Counted from the first letter of the stretch, positions 1-14,235 are shown. The stretch is 64,000 nucleotides of DNA from Paramarasmius palmivorus (GCA_037176845.1 JAYKXP010000036.1:124001-188000); one strand, 5' to 3'. Notes: generated from the letters alone by a model not told the origin. Numbers and translations: made by a program.

Positions 1-694
1 CGGCCTCGGCACAAGACCTCGCTTCAGCCTTAGTCTCCGCATTAGAATCTAGCACCGTCTCGCCGGTCAGCGCTCCCAACGATGTGACGTTCGATATCCT
101 TCTCGCCGAGGACAACATCGTCAACCAGAAATTAGCTGTCAAGATTCTGGAGAAATATGGTCACCAAGTGGAGATTGCGGAGAACGGTAGTCTTGCGGTG
201 GATGCGTACAAGGGTAGAATTGCGCAGGATAGGCCATTCGATATCATTCTTGTGAGTAGCCTCCTTCTGCTCCTCGGGTAGAATGCTAACAGGTTCTATA
301 GATGGACGTCTCGATGCCGTTCATGGGCGGTATGGAGGCTACGGAGCTCATCCGAAGCTACGAGCTGGCAAACGATTTGGAGCCCGTACCTATAATCGCG
401 TTAACGGCTCATGCTAGTACGTTCCTCTTTCCATCCGTTCAACGTCCGCAATGCTGACAAAACCTTGCAGTGATTGGTGACCGCGAACGATGCCTCCAAG
501 CTGGTATGGACGACCACATCACCAAACCACTCAGACGAGGCGATCTTCTCACTGCTATCAACAAACTCGCTGGCGAGCGCAGTGTGAATCGACACCTGTA
601 TCCTCATAGAATATCACATTCGACGAGGAACAGGACGTTTGATATGGATCCATATGACGTGACGGGGCCGAGGATTACGACGTTGGATTACTAG
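1..694 (+). CDS. Hybrid histidine kinase, C-terminal receiver domain (5' end outside window)
   Basis: This is the 3' end of a multi-exon gene. Exon pieces are 1-251 (reading from base 3), 302-416 and 471-694, with introns 252-301 (GTGAGT..AG) and 417-470 (GTACGT..GCAG). The spliced product is a response-regulator receiver. It has the acidic pair in LLAEDN, the phospho-acceptor Asp in [12 protein letters not shown] (at the first splice junction), the Thr in ALTAHA and the Lys in [23 protein letters not shown] and KILEKYGH resemble group III (Nik1/Os-1 type) osmosensing hybrid kinases, so a cytoplasmic phosphorelay role ahead of the HOG pathway is inferred. The kinase core lies upstream and is not visible, so the class is not certain. 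The stop is TAG at 692-694. Confidence 0.88.
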
Positions 695-1272
695 TTCCCT
701 TTCCAGTGCATTTCATTTTCGTTCCGATACCCATGCTAATACTTCATACCGCCGTGCTATTGTTTCATTTACCTCATCTATTCCCGCGTTCATTCATTAA
801 TGCCTTGTCTCTCTACCTCTCAATGTACCAGTAGTTATTACCACCACCGACATGCCTTTATCGCTTGTTTTTTCGCTGTATCAATTTCCAGAGCTAGTAC
901 GATTAACATTACTGACTATGTTTACGAACGATGTACATATCACCTCATCTGTTTCTTTCTCTCGCTTAATAAGATGAAAAGTACGTGCTACCGGGTGTGA
1001 TTGTACGAAAATCGACTGAGTCTCATCAGAAATGTCGTTGCTACTAGCTAGTACATGATAGGGTTACGGAGTGGTATTCAGTGGAAACAAGTTTGAGATG
1101 AAGCTTGTAGGAGAGGCTCTAGGTCAAGTTGTATCGTGAAGATCAGCTCAGGCTGGAGCACCTCGATTTCCAAACAATGGGTAAGTAGGTGCATAGGTAA
1201 ATTTGAACAAGAACAAGACGAAAGGGGAACCACGAGGAAGACGTTCAAGAATGAAATGAGGTAGAGGGAATT
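695..1272. other. Intergenic, 3' flanks of two convergent genes
   Basis: I see no gene, repeat or RNA in this stretch. It holds the 3' flank of the kinase gene and, on the other strand, the 3' flank of the first membrane-protein paralogue. Confidence 0.6.
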
Positions 1273-3095
1273 TCATCCGATGTGAGGAATTAATGTTGTC
1301 CACTGGACAGTTTGGTATGCGCTTGGGGGAAGATTTCGGAGCTCCATGAGGGCGAGTACCATTAAAGTGACTCGAGCGACGAAGTATGCCATGGGGAAAA
1401 GTAAGGCGATAAAGGATATAGCCAAAACTTCCACGAACTTCTCGATGTTCCGCTTACGAAGATCAACAAAACCTCCAATTACCATGTTGATACTCAAAAC
1501 GACGGCTACTCCGATAGGCAGAGTAATAAGTCCAACAGCTGAAATACGCCAGAGAAACTGTTCTGTATGTGTAGGAAATCGAAAATTCCACGGGATGCAA
1601 TGGATGGCGCCAAATAGTGTGGTGATTCCATAAGCGAGGATGTGCAAGGTCAGTGATTCGTCTTCCAGCCTGGAAGGGCTGATGACAAATGCCATATACT
1701 TGTCATTCTCATCTACTATGATGAGGATAGATGCCGCAATCAGGCGAAATACGACCAGGAGCGGAAGGCAGGCCAGTTGTAGTAGTGTCATCCAATTCAT
1801 ATTTGGGACACTTTCGTCGTTCAGATCGTGCTGGTAATACACGTTAAAGGGATTCCCTTTGAGGCATAGGAAATTGAAGATTGCAATCATCGACTTTCCT
1901 AGCTTGATGACTGCATCCCGGATCGAATGCCATAACACAACAGCCAACTCCCGAAATCTGTCCCAAATATGCGCGGACCCTTTGTCACGGTTGCAAGCAT
2001 TCTTTACTGCAACGAGTGGCGCCTGAGGGCGCCAATGGACACGCACAGGATGCCTGACTCGCAAGGGCTTATTCCACCACAAGAAGTAGGTGCCAAAGTT
2101 GAGCACTGCGAAGCCGACTGTGATGATTTCAAGTTCGGTGATGGCTAAGCCTTCTGCTGCACGAGCTCCAACTTGAAGCAGGAACCACGCGGTCTGGATG
2201 ACTGCGATAATCTTTGTGATTGAGTCGCTGTGGCTGAGGTTGCCCAGGATTTCGTCCTCCGTAATGTTAATGTGACCAGTCTGGATTAAGAATTCGAGCA
2301 AATCCGAGTTTTTCCACTGGTCAAAGCATTAGATGAGTCCTAGTACTTCGAAAGCAGAATCCGGTCCTCACCAATTTCTGCGAGTCCACGGTACTCGTTA
2401 TCAAGCATGTCTCATCTTCTTCAGCAATGTTTCTTCTGCGTTCTTTGCAATGCTGTCCATAGACTTCAATCCATACATCACATTAGGACTTCTAGACGTG
2501 CATACCTTTCTATTCAAATCTACAGCAGCGGTTCTGAACTTCTGGTAATATTCTTGGATCTCGTTTCGAACGGCCGACCCAACATCGTTTGGATTGCGCA
2601 ACCTGACTGTGCCATTGTTCCAAACATATCCACGGAATTTATCATCGTCATAGAGTGCAAAGCCGCCCATTATCACCAGAAATCCATGGGCCATCTCCCA
2701 TCCGTATTCTGGAAAAGAAACTCAGTCTCTATATCTTCAAAAATATTAGATCTCTCACTCTTATATTTATCTGCAATCGCTTTCGCAGCATACCGCTGCC
2801 TTATCGCCCACAGTATGATGATTTCTGGGAGGAGCATTGCGATAGCCATGAGCATGCCATTGCAGAACAATACCACTGCTGGATGTGCTTTGACATGGGG
2901 AATATTCGGATGAATAGCGACCCATGTACAAATGAAAATCAACGAAAGACAGTTCCACAAGATCTGTGATCCTGTCCTGCATCCGCGGATATCGTCGCAT
3001 TCGCCAGTAACTGGATCAAAAACTGTAGAGTTGCCCGCTAACGAGGGTGCGGTGCTCGAGAGTATAGGTCGTCCAAGGGCATAAAGAAGGAGCAT
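1273..3095 (-). CDS. Uncharacterised Agaricomycete multi-spanning membrane protein, paralogue 1
   Basis: Four exons join in frame: 3095-2759, 2708-2506, 2452-2372 and 2316-1273, giving about 554 residues. The introns are 47-55 nt with GTGAGA, GTATGC and GTGAGG donors. The product has an N-terminal hydrophobic start, a short Cys-containing loop (ECDDIRGCRT), two membrane segments near residues 40-92, the conserved block YGWEMAHGFLVIMGGFALY after the first splice, and about six more hydrophobic segments in the last exon (for example near the WWNKPLRV motif). It ends IPHIG. This layout matches a large, functionally unknown family that I recognise from many mushroom genomes. I assign no function. 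The ATG at 3095 is the first Met of the exon and is shared by all three paralogues here. An additional upstream exon cannot be excluded. Confidence 0.85.
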
Positions 3096-6000
3096 CTCGA
3101 GGGGATGTGGCGGAGGAGTAGCTGGTGCATCTGCATTTTACGCATTCCAGCCCTTGAACATGTGTAATACACACTTTGTGGAGGTATGAGACCGCATCTT
3201 GACCGTGACAGATCGAACAGCAGTCACTGTGGCACATAGTCGAATGAAACAAGAAGCGATCGTGACTCCGTGAACGAACGGGAATGTACTATGAAGGCGC
3301 ATATTTTGAGTAACAGAGGACTGAGGAAGGCTTAAGATAAATCTCATATCGTTCTCGGTGACTACCGGGTTCTTCCTCGCACCGCAATAAGTCGATTGCT
3401 GATATTTCACAGGCAGGTCTCTTCACCGGGACTGTAGATCGAGTGTTGTGGCGTTGTGCATGCCCTGTACCCTCGATCCTTGCGTTTTGGCGCCGGCATG
3501 TCATTCCAGCTTTCGATCATCTAGGCCTGTTCGAGAATCCCACAGAGGCATATATATACATCGAAGGTGAAGTAAGCTTCTATTCTTGCCTTGCCCCTCA
3601 GGCGTTCCAACGGCGCGATTATCGAGATGAATTAGAATACAGCCGCCACAAGCACGTCTACTATCCGATGAAACGTGTATCGGGTGACAGTGGAGTTTCG
3701 AAGCTGGAAATGACGATATGGTTAGATAGGTGCACATCCCATAACTAGAGGGATGCATACGAAGTAACAGCGAGGATGGGTGATGAGCCGAGCGTATGCT
3801 TTGCAAAAAGCGCAAGTTCGCCCCCCGACTCCAGTGGGAATATTTACACAGGGAAGGGTCAGAATTAGCCTAGAAAGATGAAATACTGCTCGTACCTGTA
3901 CAATACGACTTGAGGGCCTGCGAAGGGCTTCCGCCAAGTCGGTCTGGACTCGGTACCGGGCAACTCCGCGAATGGCAGCAACTATCCTGAGCAACTACCT
4001 AAGCTTGCGTTCAAACGGACTTGAGAGAGAGAGCAGGTTGTCCTGAACTCGACAGTAGTACAGGTATGAGGGATGTATAAACATAGACGAAGACGGGATG
4101 GGGCTGTCAAGTAAATTGGTGAATCGGACTAGCCCTCGTTCGACGTATCTCGTGTGGAACGAAAAGGTGAGGTGTACATGGTAGGACCTCGGAAAGACGG
4201 AGCGGGGTGGTGAAAGAGTGTAGGTCTGTGCAGCACTGTGTAGGCAAGGGAAGCTTCGACCACGTGGGTGTTTGGGGAACGGGCTGAAGACAATGTATTG
4301 TTGATATGTAGCGGAAGCTCGCCATTGTGTAGCACGAGCAAAATTGTTGTCGTCGATAGTCGATGCTCTGCTTGTGTCGCTGCGTGACAGGTTGTATGTT
4401 CAAGAGGATGGGTGTCGATGGGTGCATCAGGAAAAGGGCTGAAAGCGAGGGGTACCGGATGAAGCAAATGGCGGGACTTGACTTGGTTGTAGAGCGGTTA
4501 GGCGGAGAAGAGAAAGGAATATTGCATCGGAAAGGCGCCTTCATGGTGACATTTTTGAAGACAGTTGACCGTTGAAGGTCTATGGTAGAAGACCAAGCTG
4601 GTTTAGAAGGCATCTGAAGGGAAGGCACTGATACATACCAATAGAGACACATCACATTCATATACTTGGTCGATACGCGTGTATGAGAGGGAGAGGCATG
4701 AATGGTCTTGCATATCCTAGCCTGTCGCGTAGGCAGCTACTATTATGGTAGAGGCGGTCTTTGGGTACCGACAGCGGGAAGAAAGAATTGACATTGGGAG
4801 CCAAGGAGGAAGGTGCTGGTTCTTGGGAGTCGGACGAGTAGGTAATTGATATTTTCTCCGCTTGTTTTTGTCGTGGCGAGAGGGAAAGAAACCTCTGCGT
4901 TTTCTAAAGAGAAATTATTAGCTAGTGAGGTCATATAGCAGGTGTCTGACGCACGCACTTCTATTGTAAAATGCATCGAGACTATGTTCTTTCCCCAGAC
5001 CTCGATCGACAGTAATTCTCCTCGCTAGCGGATGCTGTAGCGTGGAATCAGTGTAAATAAGTTTGAGATGGAATAGAGGATTGTTGCCGGAACGGCTCGA
5101 GGGTGTTTGAAGGGATAGTTGAGCGTAAATTGGACGAGAGCATTGATGATAAGTAAGGGTCGGGAGAAAAAAGGAACTAGGCGAGCCAGATCTTGGTTTG
5201 TCAGCACTTTGATGGGGGCGGTCGGTCTAGACGCTGGGTTCGCTTGCTGAGCAGCTGCTTCTCTTCGCATCAATCACGTCTTGCTTTTTGTCTTTCACGT
5301 CGTCGATGAGCCCACTCGTTCCCTGAACGCAACGGAAGAGGTCAATAACAACAAGAGTTCCAAGAAGGCCAAATAACGGGAAATGGATAACAAGTACGCT
5401 CCACCAATCAAATTATCAAAAAGCCCTTCAATTTTCGTCAAACATATTAGATCTGCAGCTTACTGTAACTACTCTTCTCGCTATAACCCACACGGTACGC
5501 TCCTTATATTTAGACACCCAAAACCCCTTGATTCCAACCACTAAAGTACCCTCAAGGTATCTGACGTTCCTTAGGGGCGATATTTTCTCTCGGCGTCATT
5601 GCTACTTGGAATATTCTGATCACCGCATTCCATTCACCATTGGATTATCCTTTCCTAGTGTCTAAAATTTATGCCCTCGGATCTCTGGCAGCATTTGGAC
5701 CTATCGTCTCAACGCACAACACAAACTCATTGGTTCCTTAAAATTGTACCAACTGATCGCTATGCCTTCCTCGATGCCTACATAGGAACTTCCTCGACTA
5801 CTCCCAACACTTCAGCGTCTCTACCATCAATATCATACAAAGTAACGAAGTTTCCAGGAACTCTACCTAACCAATACCCTTGAAGATCATCTTCATTCGC
5901 CACGGTCAGACGACACGATCGACAACTGTTCTCGCGCGATATGCTGTCAATCCGAGTCTGACTTTCAATACATCTATGACTATTCAATGCCTTTTCCTTG

Positions 6001-6825
6001 CATCTTCTGTGCCCCTTCTCATATTGCTTTGTCCCAATCGAATCTCATCGCTTCCGGAAGACTCCCAGGCAGTATACCGTCAACTGTGTACGCCGATGGA
6101 AGACGGTCTCGAACCACGGGCTCCACCGTTCTTAGATATGGGAGCTTCGTCCAGGGAATACTGTTTTTTCCTCTCTTTCCAATAACTCCCTTTCTCGAGG
6201 GATCGAAGAAATAAATACCGAGATGGCCGAGCGCTGTAAATGCCTATGACTATTCGTATTGGTTCCGCGTCAGTTCCTTTTCAAGTCGCACCTGAAACGA
6301 CCATAGAATACATAATTGAAGCAACACCCATCAGTCTGACGCCCCAGCGGCAGCGAAGGCCGGGATGGCTCTTATCAGTTCTGCGTCTGTTCCTTCAAGT
6401 TGCAAGTCTTCGAGCATGCTCGGAAACACGGGCTGCTTATGTGCTCGTTTTCATCCTATTCTCTGACAGCCGGCCTTTTTCTGTCCTTTGCGATATGGCC
6501 GCGAAAATACTGTCGACGCAAAGTTCATCGTGACTCCCAGCCTCAAGTTCGATATTGCATCCGAGTCCTTTCATCTTTGAATCAATCCAGGTATCTACCG
6601 TACTCGACTAATATTCACAAATCATATTCATGATGACAGTGATACTGTAAATAGTAGGGTACGTGAATGCCTGTGTATGCATAAGTAAAAGGTATCCAAA
6701 AGGATATACAGTTGGGAACAAGGTCCAGAGATTCGGAGAAGTCTACGATAGCGACTAGATGAGCAATAGATGATTGAGAGCGTGTGGGCATACACACCTC
6801 TATTACACACGCACATACGGATCGT
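3096..6825. other. Flank of tandem unit 1, no supported gene
   Basis: This long non-coding stretch is recognisably homologous, in the same order, to 8695-13030 and, in pieces, to 21108-22880 plus 45111-45370. Landmarks include the block at 4800-4980 matching 11320-11490 and 45110-45260, and the block at 5270-5350 matching 11815-11910. Around 5585-5740 a forward reading (AIFSLGVIATWNILITAF) looks like a decayed membrane-spanning fragment, possibly of a DUF6534-like gene. Unit 2 shows only a poor counterpart, so no gene is called. Confidence 0.55.
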
Positions 6826-8694
6826 TCATCCAATGTGAGGAATGAAGGTAGTCCACTGGACAGTCTGGTATGCGCTCAAAGGAAGGTTTCGCAGTTCCAT
6901 GAGCGCGAGAACCATCAGGATAACTCGTGCAATGATGTAGGCGAACGGGAGGACACTAGTGATAATAACAGTAGTGATAAGTATGATAGTCACCAACACG
7001 TTCCTAGTGGTTTGTATGATCTTAGTGACCAACGAAGGAGAGGCCCGACGATCTGTGTTGTCGGGAGAGAATTGGAGTATAAGCAAAACAACAATCAATG
7101 TAAGAGGCAAAGCAACAAGTCCACTAGCCGAAATACGCCACAGCAACTGTTCTGTATGCGTCTGAAACTGAAAATTCCATGGGATGCAGTGGATGGCGCC
7201 AAAGAGAGTTGTGAGCCCATAAACGAGAATGTACAGGGTGATTGATTCTTCCTTGAGTCTGGAAGCGTGGACGACAAATGCCATGAGATCGACATGGCCG
7301 TCTGCTATGAGGAACATGGATGCCCAAATCAGGCGAAACACCACCAGGAACGGAAGGCCAACCAGTCGTAGCAGTGTTACCCACTCCATATTCGGGAGAC
7401 TGTTGTCGTTCAACTCCGGGTCCCTTTCTGTTGGATCCCGAAGGAAGTTGAAAAGGACAATCATCGACATCCCAAACTTGACGGATGCATCTCGGATTGA
7501 ATCCCAAGCTCCCACAATAACTTCCTGGATTATGTCGACCCATCCCTTTTCATCCCTGTTCTCCGAGTCCTCGTCCTTTCTTTCGGCTACCTTCTGGTGG
7601 CGCCAATAAACGCGCACAGGATGCCTAACTCGCAGCGGTTTATTCCACCACAGGAAGTACGTGCCGAAGTTCAGCACCGCAAAACCAACCGTGATGATTT
7701 CCAGCTCAGTTATGGCTAGCCCTTCGACGGCACGGCCTGCAATCTGGAGTAGGAACCATGTAGTCTGGATGACGGCGATAATCTTTGTTATGGAGTCGCT
7801 GTGGCTGAGGTTATCCATGATTTCGTCCTCCGTAATTGTAATGTAGCCATGTTGAATCAAGAATTCAAGGAGATGCGCATTGTCATTCTAGCCAAGATGC
7901 TTTCGAATAAATAGCCTTCGCAAAAGCGGAATTCCATACGCACCAAACTCTTCGGCGCCATTTGATCTTGTGATTCGGTCACATTGCCAATGAAGCGCGT
8001 TTCCTCTGTCTGTGGCGCCAAGGAACATTCTTCGTCTTTTTCCTCGGGCTGCAGACCAATCTAAATTCCTATGTCAGGCCGGGCACAACAAGGGGACACA
8101 CTCTTTTATCCAGCTCTGCCGTAGCCAGTTGGATTATCCGATGACGTTCTTGGAACTTGTCTCGAACCATATAATCGACACCACCGTGATCGGTCCCCGT
8201 CCCGACTTCGCCATCGTTCCATACATATCCATAGAACTTTTTGTCGTCGTAAACAGCAAAACCGCCCATTATCACTAGGAATCCATGTGCCATTCCCCAC
8301 CCATACTCTGGACAGGATTCAGCCTCTATACATTTAACAGGAGTCTAAATCTCTCACTCTTATATTTCTTTGCGATCTCCTTAGCCGAATACCGTTGCCT
8401 TATCGCCCATAATATAATGATTTCTGGCGCAAGCATCGCTATAGCCATAAGCATGACATTACAGAACAACACGACTGCCCGATGCGCCTTGACATGTGGA
8501 ACGTTCGGATGAATAGCGACCCATGTACAAATGAAGATGACTGAGAGACAGTTCCACAAGATTTGTGACGTCGTCCTGCATCCGTGGATATCGTCGCATT
8601 CGCCAGTAATGGAATCGAATACCGTAGAATTACCCGCTGAGGAGGTTGCGGTGTTTGAAAGGAGAGGTCTTGCGAGAGCGTAGAGGAGAAGCAT
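6826..8694 (-). CDS. Uncharacterised Agaricomycete multi-spanning membrane protein, paralogue 2
   Basis: Exons 8694-8358, 8307-8102, 8048-7944 and 7887-6826 join in frame to about 569 residues. Exon 1 has exactly the same length (337 nt) as in paralogue 1 and the splice phases are the same. The protein is closely similar to paralogue 1 along its length, with the KKYGWGMAHGF junction, the ITKIIAVIQTTWFLLQ segment, WWNKPLRVRHPVRV and the IPHIG ending. The small third exon encodes a variable acidic linker (EEKDEECS). The last exon carries a longer loop before the final membrane segments (SPDNTDRRASPSLVTK). No stop or frameshift is seen, so both paralogues are probably functional. Function is unknown; multiple hydrophobic segments indicate an integral membrane protein. 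Confidence 0.86.
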
Positions 8695-11600
8695 CTCGTG
8701 GGGTTGCGATAGAGGTATGGCTAGAGCAACTGGTATATTTCAAGCATTCCAGACCGTGTAAATGTGTTGTACATGCTTTGTGGATAGCATAGTATCGCAG
8801 GGTCCTGCATCTTAACCATGACAGATACAATGCAGCAGTTATTGCAGCGAAGGGCCAAGTGGGGCATCGCAAAACACCATTCAATAACACTGGACGAAAA
8901 CATTCAGACTCCGTGGTGTAAATGACATACATAAAACACACGCACATTCAGAACGTGTGTATTGCAATGATGCAGGACGAAGGCAGCGACGTCGTTCTCG
9001 TGCACAGCGGCCAGACAAGACCAATATCTGAACTGGGAACGTCAACGCATTGAATAAAAAAAGAAGCTGGTGCACATTTTCCAGTCACCAATCACATTGC
9101 TAACACGCGTAGTTTTGGGATGCCACGTACTTGATCGTTTGGCACCAGCATGCCATTCTAGCTGTCAATCGTAAATGCATGTGTCAGTAAGACCCGGAAG
9201 GAACTACTCTCCATTGCTTCGTAATGACGACGAGAGGAAGGTATCGGCTGTATGAAGCTAGTGAAGATCAATGAGCACCCACCGTTCTCTCGCCTGTGGC
9301 GGCTCAGCTTATCTATCGAGTGTGAAGCACAGTAAATGAAAAAACACCATCGAAAGCGGAAATGACGCTCGATTCGAATGTGACAGGTACAATGGCTTAG
9401 AACTACACGCCGAAACCCGAGTCTAACCTTGTTATCCTGACATGAAGGGTGATGAACCCAATACATTTACAACATATTCAACGTACCAAGAACGTTCGAC
9501 CACGAATCTACGATCACCTTATCGCCACCTGCATCCCCATGAGCTACACGCAGACAATCATACCGACCTTTGATAATCAAGCACGTTGAACCACCGAACA
9601 ATTATACGCGGTGGAAGTCTGAAGGACCACCCCATCTATAGAAGACCATGCAAGTCTCCGAAAACCCATCCCGAAATGAACGCCACATGGCCGTATCGAG
9701 GAGTCCTTCCGAGGTGTCACTACGAGTGTGTACCCCAGAGGCATATGACCCCATTTCGACGAAAAGAATGATACACAATCCCCAGCGTTTCATGACAATT
9801 TGATGTGCAAGATCAACATAGGAGGATACATATCTTTCTTCTTCCGCACCCTACAAAATACTCGTCAGCCTTTGCAACGATACGTATACTGTATACGCAT
9901 GCACCTTCAAGTTGAGACGTGTCTATTCCGGCAACACCCCTCGTTGAGACATCTTCTCTACATCCTTTGCCAGTCCGATAACTCAGAAGCTAACCACAAG
10001 TATCTGCTGTACCGAGGGCGATAAGGCATCACCTACGGAACTGAAGCCCCAGCCTTTCCTGTATAAACCATAATCGGCCTGGTTACGGAGAAACATCAAG
10101 GAATCGGGATTCGGAATACAGCTTCGATAGCCACACGCCTGACCACTGATGCAACGTGTTGGATGGCATGACTGTGAAGATTCGTTACTCGAGGTTGCTG
10201 CTACAGCGGTGATTGTAGCGGTTTCAACGGTACGTCGAGGTTGATGATGATGGCGTTGGTTGAGTTCGGGAGAGGCTGCAAAGTTACTAGGTAGTTAGCG
10301 AGACATAGAGTCTACAACGACATGGACACACTAAGTATCTCGTTTATCCATGCAGGGAAGACATTGATGAAGGCTGAGACACCGAGACGAATATCCATGG
10401 AGAGTACCAACCCAGGGTGATGGATAGCTTCGTTGTGAGGCTGTATTGATAGGATCAAGCTCAAGTTACGTCCATAGCTTCACTTCGTTGTCATTGAGCA
10501 ACAGCATGAACGGAGATGAGCGTGTGCGGAATTTCTTCACCGAAGATAAACGTTCGACCTAGTATCAAAGGAGGTGTCAGTATTGGTCTAGAAAGAGATA
10601 AGATCTTACGCCTACCTGAACGATACTCTCGATGCTACTACACCAAGGGGTATGAGCTTGAGGCGGAACGTTTCCGGCGAGCAACCATGCAACTTCTGGA
10701 GAGCATCGCCACGTGTCGCCTGTAGACAAGGACAGAACAATTGAAGCTTAACGGAAATACATGCATGAGAATGTATCGGATAGGCCCACGAAGAGCACTG
10801 GCGTGGAGAAATGGATTCACGGAAAGTATGAATAAGGTGGAGTAGGGACAGAGTGCAGGCAAGACGGACTTCAACCGGTAGTGAAGGCTTGCCACTGTAC
10901 AGAATACGGAGAATCAGTCGTTGCCCGCACGGGTCTCGAGTGCTTGTGTAGCTTCAGGTGTTGTAGAGGAAGGGAGGTATTGCGCAGGAATAGCAAGGGA
11001 GGTCGAAAATAACGCTGGTGGAGTTGCTGGGAGATACCGGCCATGTAGAAGAGGGAGACAGGAGGAGGAAGGGATGTCCAGTATTGACGATCGTCGGGAC
11101 TCGGCTATCGAAGGTCTGGAACAGGGAAATCTGCATTAGAAAGAACCGGAATTGAAAGCTGCGGATGGTCACCAACAAAGACGTGTCACATTCAAAATGA
11201 GTGAAGCTGGCCGGTACGTGTGTAGAAGAGAGGAGGACAAGTGGCTATGGATAGTAGGCAATCCTTGGTGCACCGGCGACAGGAAGAAACGATCGAGATT
11301 GAGAGTCGTAGAGGGCGGTATCTTTTTTCAGAAGGGCAGATAATCAATTTCTTTCTCCGCTTTTTTCTTCGTGACGAGTGGGCGAAATGAATCCTTTACA
11401 TGCTCTAGAGACTCGGAGGAGCTGTCAGTCTGTGAGGTCGTATAACAACTCTGACACACGTACTCCCAGTTTAAAATACGTCGAGACAAACCCAAAGCAT
11501 ATCCTTTCCCTAGCCTAGCTTGACCCGTATATCTTTTTTGCCATAGGATCATCTCGCTAGCGCATTGAAGAGTCGGGAGCAAAGAATGTCGTGGGTTGGT

Positions 11601-13030
11601 ATTCGGTTGAAAAAGGTTCAAGACGGAGCAGAGGGCTAATGACGCATTTCCTTAATGGATGTTGTGCAGAGGTAAATGGTTTAGGAGAATCCTGGGAGGA
11701 CTTGAAGGGACAGTTGGGGATAGAGCATCGATAAAAAAAGGTCGGGAGAGGAAAAGGAATGAGGCGGAGTGACCAAACTTGGTTTGTCAGCAACAGCGGT
11801 CTAGACGCTCAGGCTAGTGACGTCATTTACTCGTCCTTGCTTTACACTCATTAACATTCGTTGAGCGGATGAGAGAGGTCAACAACAGCAATAAGAGTCG
11901 GATAATCACCGAAACGATGGCGCTTGTCCCGTTCAAGCTGTCACAGCTGTTCCATAAGGTGCGTACTCGAGCTCCACTCCTCTCTACACCACTCATCTAG
12001 GCCACCCAAACCCCTCTTTACACACCATATTGGCGCTGAACTCTTGAGTCTTCTGATGATCGATTATCTCTCTTTGCATCCTTGGTTTGCCATCGTTTCC
12101 AATAGACAAACCGGCTCATTCGGTCCTTTAGACAAGCTCCAGTCCATCACCATGCCTTGCCATCCCTATATTCGTTTGCTGTAATGGATGCTTGCACCCG
12201 GCGAGCCCCTTTCTCGAACACTCCACACCACCTCGTTCAACCTCTATCAGCGGCATCGTACAAGGCAACAAAAGCTTCAGGCACTCTATTTGACCAACCG
12301 GTCGTTATAAAATTCACGTAACGCATGTCATGCGTTCCTTGAACCTAATTTCGACCGCCCAACCCCTTCGCAGATCATTGTCTCTCGCCACTGTTCAGAC
12401 GACCCCAATCCTTCAATCCCACAACTGTTCTTTCGCAACATGTCAATCTTGCTTTGAATACATCTATCACTATTCAATACTTTCCTTGTTGTTTCCTTGC
12501 ATTTTCTGCGTCCCTTCTCAGCTTGATTTGTCTCCCTGAACTCGCAGCCAAGATACCGCCGTCTGCTTACACCGAATAGAGAGGGTCTCAAACTACTTTC
12601 TTTCTGGCTTGGGAGCTGAGAGCGTCGTCTAGAGCACCCTACGTCACGGTGTGTTGTCATGTTATGCATACAATGAATATTGATAGTTTTCTTCAATTGA
12701 TGGCTGGATGTAAGTATGTGCCGATATGTGCATATAGCCTAGTATATGTAGATGCAAAGCAATTGAGGCGTAAAATTGGAAAAGGAAAATCAGGCGGAGA
12801 AAGCGGGACGTAGAAATCAAATGATTTCGGAAACACTATGTATATGCGTGGTATGGCGTGCATGTAAAAGCCATTTGAACAATCGAGGTAAGCAAATATT
12901 GGAATCAAGATCGTCTCTGGCGTGAATAATGTGGGCGGAGCAAGATCTTGGCGAACCTAGTAACTCAAATTGTTATCTCGAAGTATACGAGCAGTGCAAA
13001 TACGAACCAACGAACTCTCTCGTGTAGTGT
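8695..13030. other. Flank of tandem unit 2, no supported gene
   Basis: The 4.3 kb between paralogues 2 and 3 parallels 3096-6825. Blocks at 9140-9300 and 9500-9660 match 21585-21730 and 21910-22075. The block at 10900-11080 matches 22500-22680. The block at 11320-11640 matches unit 1 and 45110-45340. I find no intron-aware reading frame that is conserved between units, so it is treated as duplicated intergenic DNA. Confidence 0.55.
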
Positions 13031-13434
13031 TCAACCAAAATGCGGGATAAACTGAGTCCACCTGACCGCTTGGAGGCTACTATATGGCAACGAATGAAAT
13101 GCCTTGATAGCAATATAGATCATCGTTATCCTTGCACAAACGTATACCCAGACAGTAAAGTTGTGTACGAGGACAGCGCCAAACCACAACAAAAAAATGT
13201 TGCGCCTTTCCGAGTCGGCCGCGTGCGATATGGCCGATGCAACTCCAAATAAGATCGGTGCACTAGCGAGCACTATTGAGGACAGCTGCCATTTTGTCCT
13301 ATCATTGTCAGTTGGGAAGGTGGCGTCCCAAGTGAAGAAATGAATTGCTGCAAAGAGAAGGGAAGACATATAGAGCAATATGATGCCACGGCGGGAGAAT
13401 CGTGGTTCGACAGTGCTTGGTTGAACACCGTTTC

Positions 13435-13879
13435 TGTGATGGAGCGTAGCTTTTTCCTTTCATTTCTCTAAGTCCCCTTATCTATTTTCTTATCTTCATC
13501 TTATCACTTTCCACTTATATCGCGTACAGCCTCTCATCCACCGGAACATTCCACATCATTCTTCCATTGTTCTACATCTTTCCGTATCATTCTGATTGCT
13601 TACTTGTACAATTCTCGCCGAGACAGACTCTTCACATATAAACCGTAGCCGTAGATGCCTAGTTCCCCATCTTGACCTCTTGGTCATTTGGGCTAGGCAA
13701 GTCATCTTGTATTTTATCCCTTTAGTTATGCTAACTTGGTCATTTGGGCTAGTATCTGACTTGTGTCTGCCTGCTCAACGTCGTATAGAGCCCTGTGCCT
13801 ACGCTGGATCACCCCCTTTTTCCTTATCATCATCGCTCAGCACCGCTATCCGTAGAGAGGTAGTTGGTTCGCCCTCACA
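13435..13879 (+). repeat. 5' LTR of Gypsy element 1
   Basis: 445-bp direct repeat of 19123-19567, with TG..CA ends and a single visible difference at 13779. Confidence 0.96.
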
Positions 13880-14235
13880 TTAGGTCAAGATCTCATTGAA
13901 CGCTGTTGACCTGGTAGCGTCAACCTCGTTCAAGGTACACCCTGGCAGACACAGCAACCGTTACACCCCCACCTCCTTTTGACTGTTCCTCCTGCACACA
14001 CTCCTATAACACTGATAACCAACGTGACAACCATCTCCGCGACGACGACTACTGGTGGAACTGTGACACCAGCCCCTGCCCAAACCGACTACACAATCCA
14101 TTAGACTGGGCCGACGACATCTACAAAGACCCTCGCTTATTTCCTGCCATGTCTGATAACGCTCCTCCTGCATAATCCCAGAACGAGACCCTGCTGCAAG
14201 CACTGCTTGTCAGCCAAAAGGCACTCACCGACTCG

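Noticed and set aside
4107..4661. 184-codon minus-strand frame in the flank of unit 1
   Set aside because: Ser/Thr/Pro-rich shadow-like composition, and the frame is not conserved in the homologous blocks of units 2 and 3.
5880..5970. KIIFIRHGQT, like the histidine phosphatase (phosphoglycerate mutase) signature
   Set aside because: Nothing after the motif fits the family, and the homologous block of unit 2 near 12360 does not preserve the frame. It is a chance match in duplicated non-coding DNA.
6221..6290. GAGATGGCCGAGCG, resembling the 5' part and A box of a tRNA-Ser or tRNA-Leu
   Set aside because: No B box (GGTTCGANNCC) or cloverleaf follows at the right distance.
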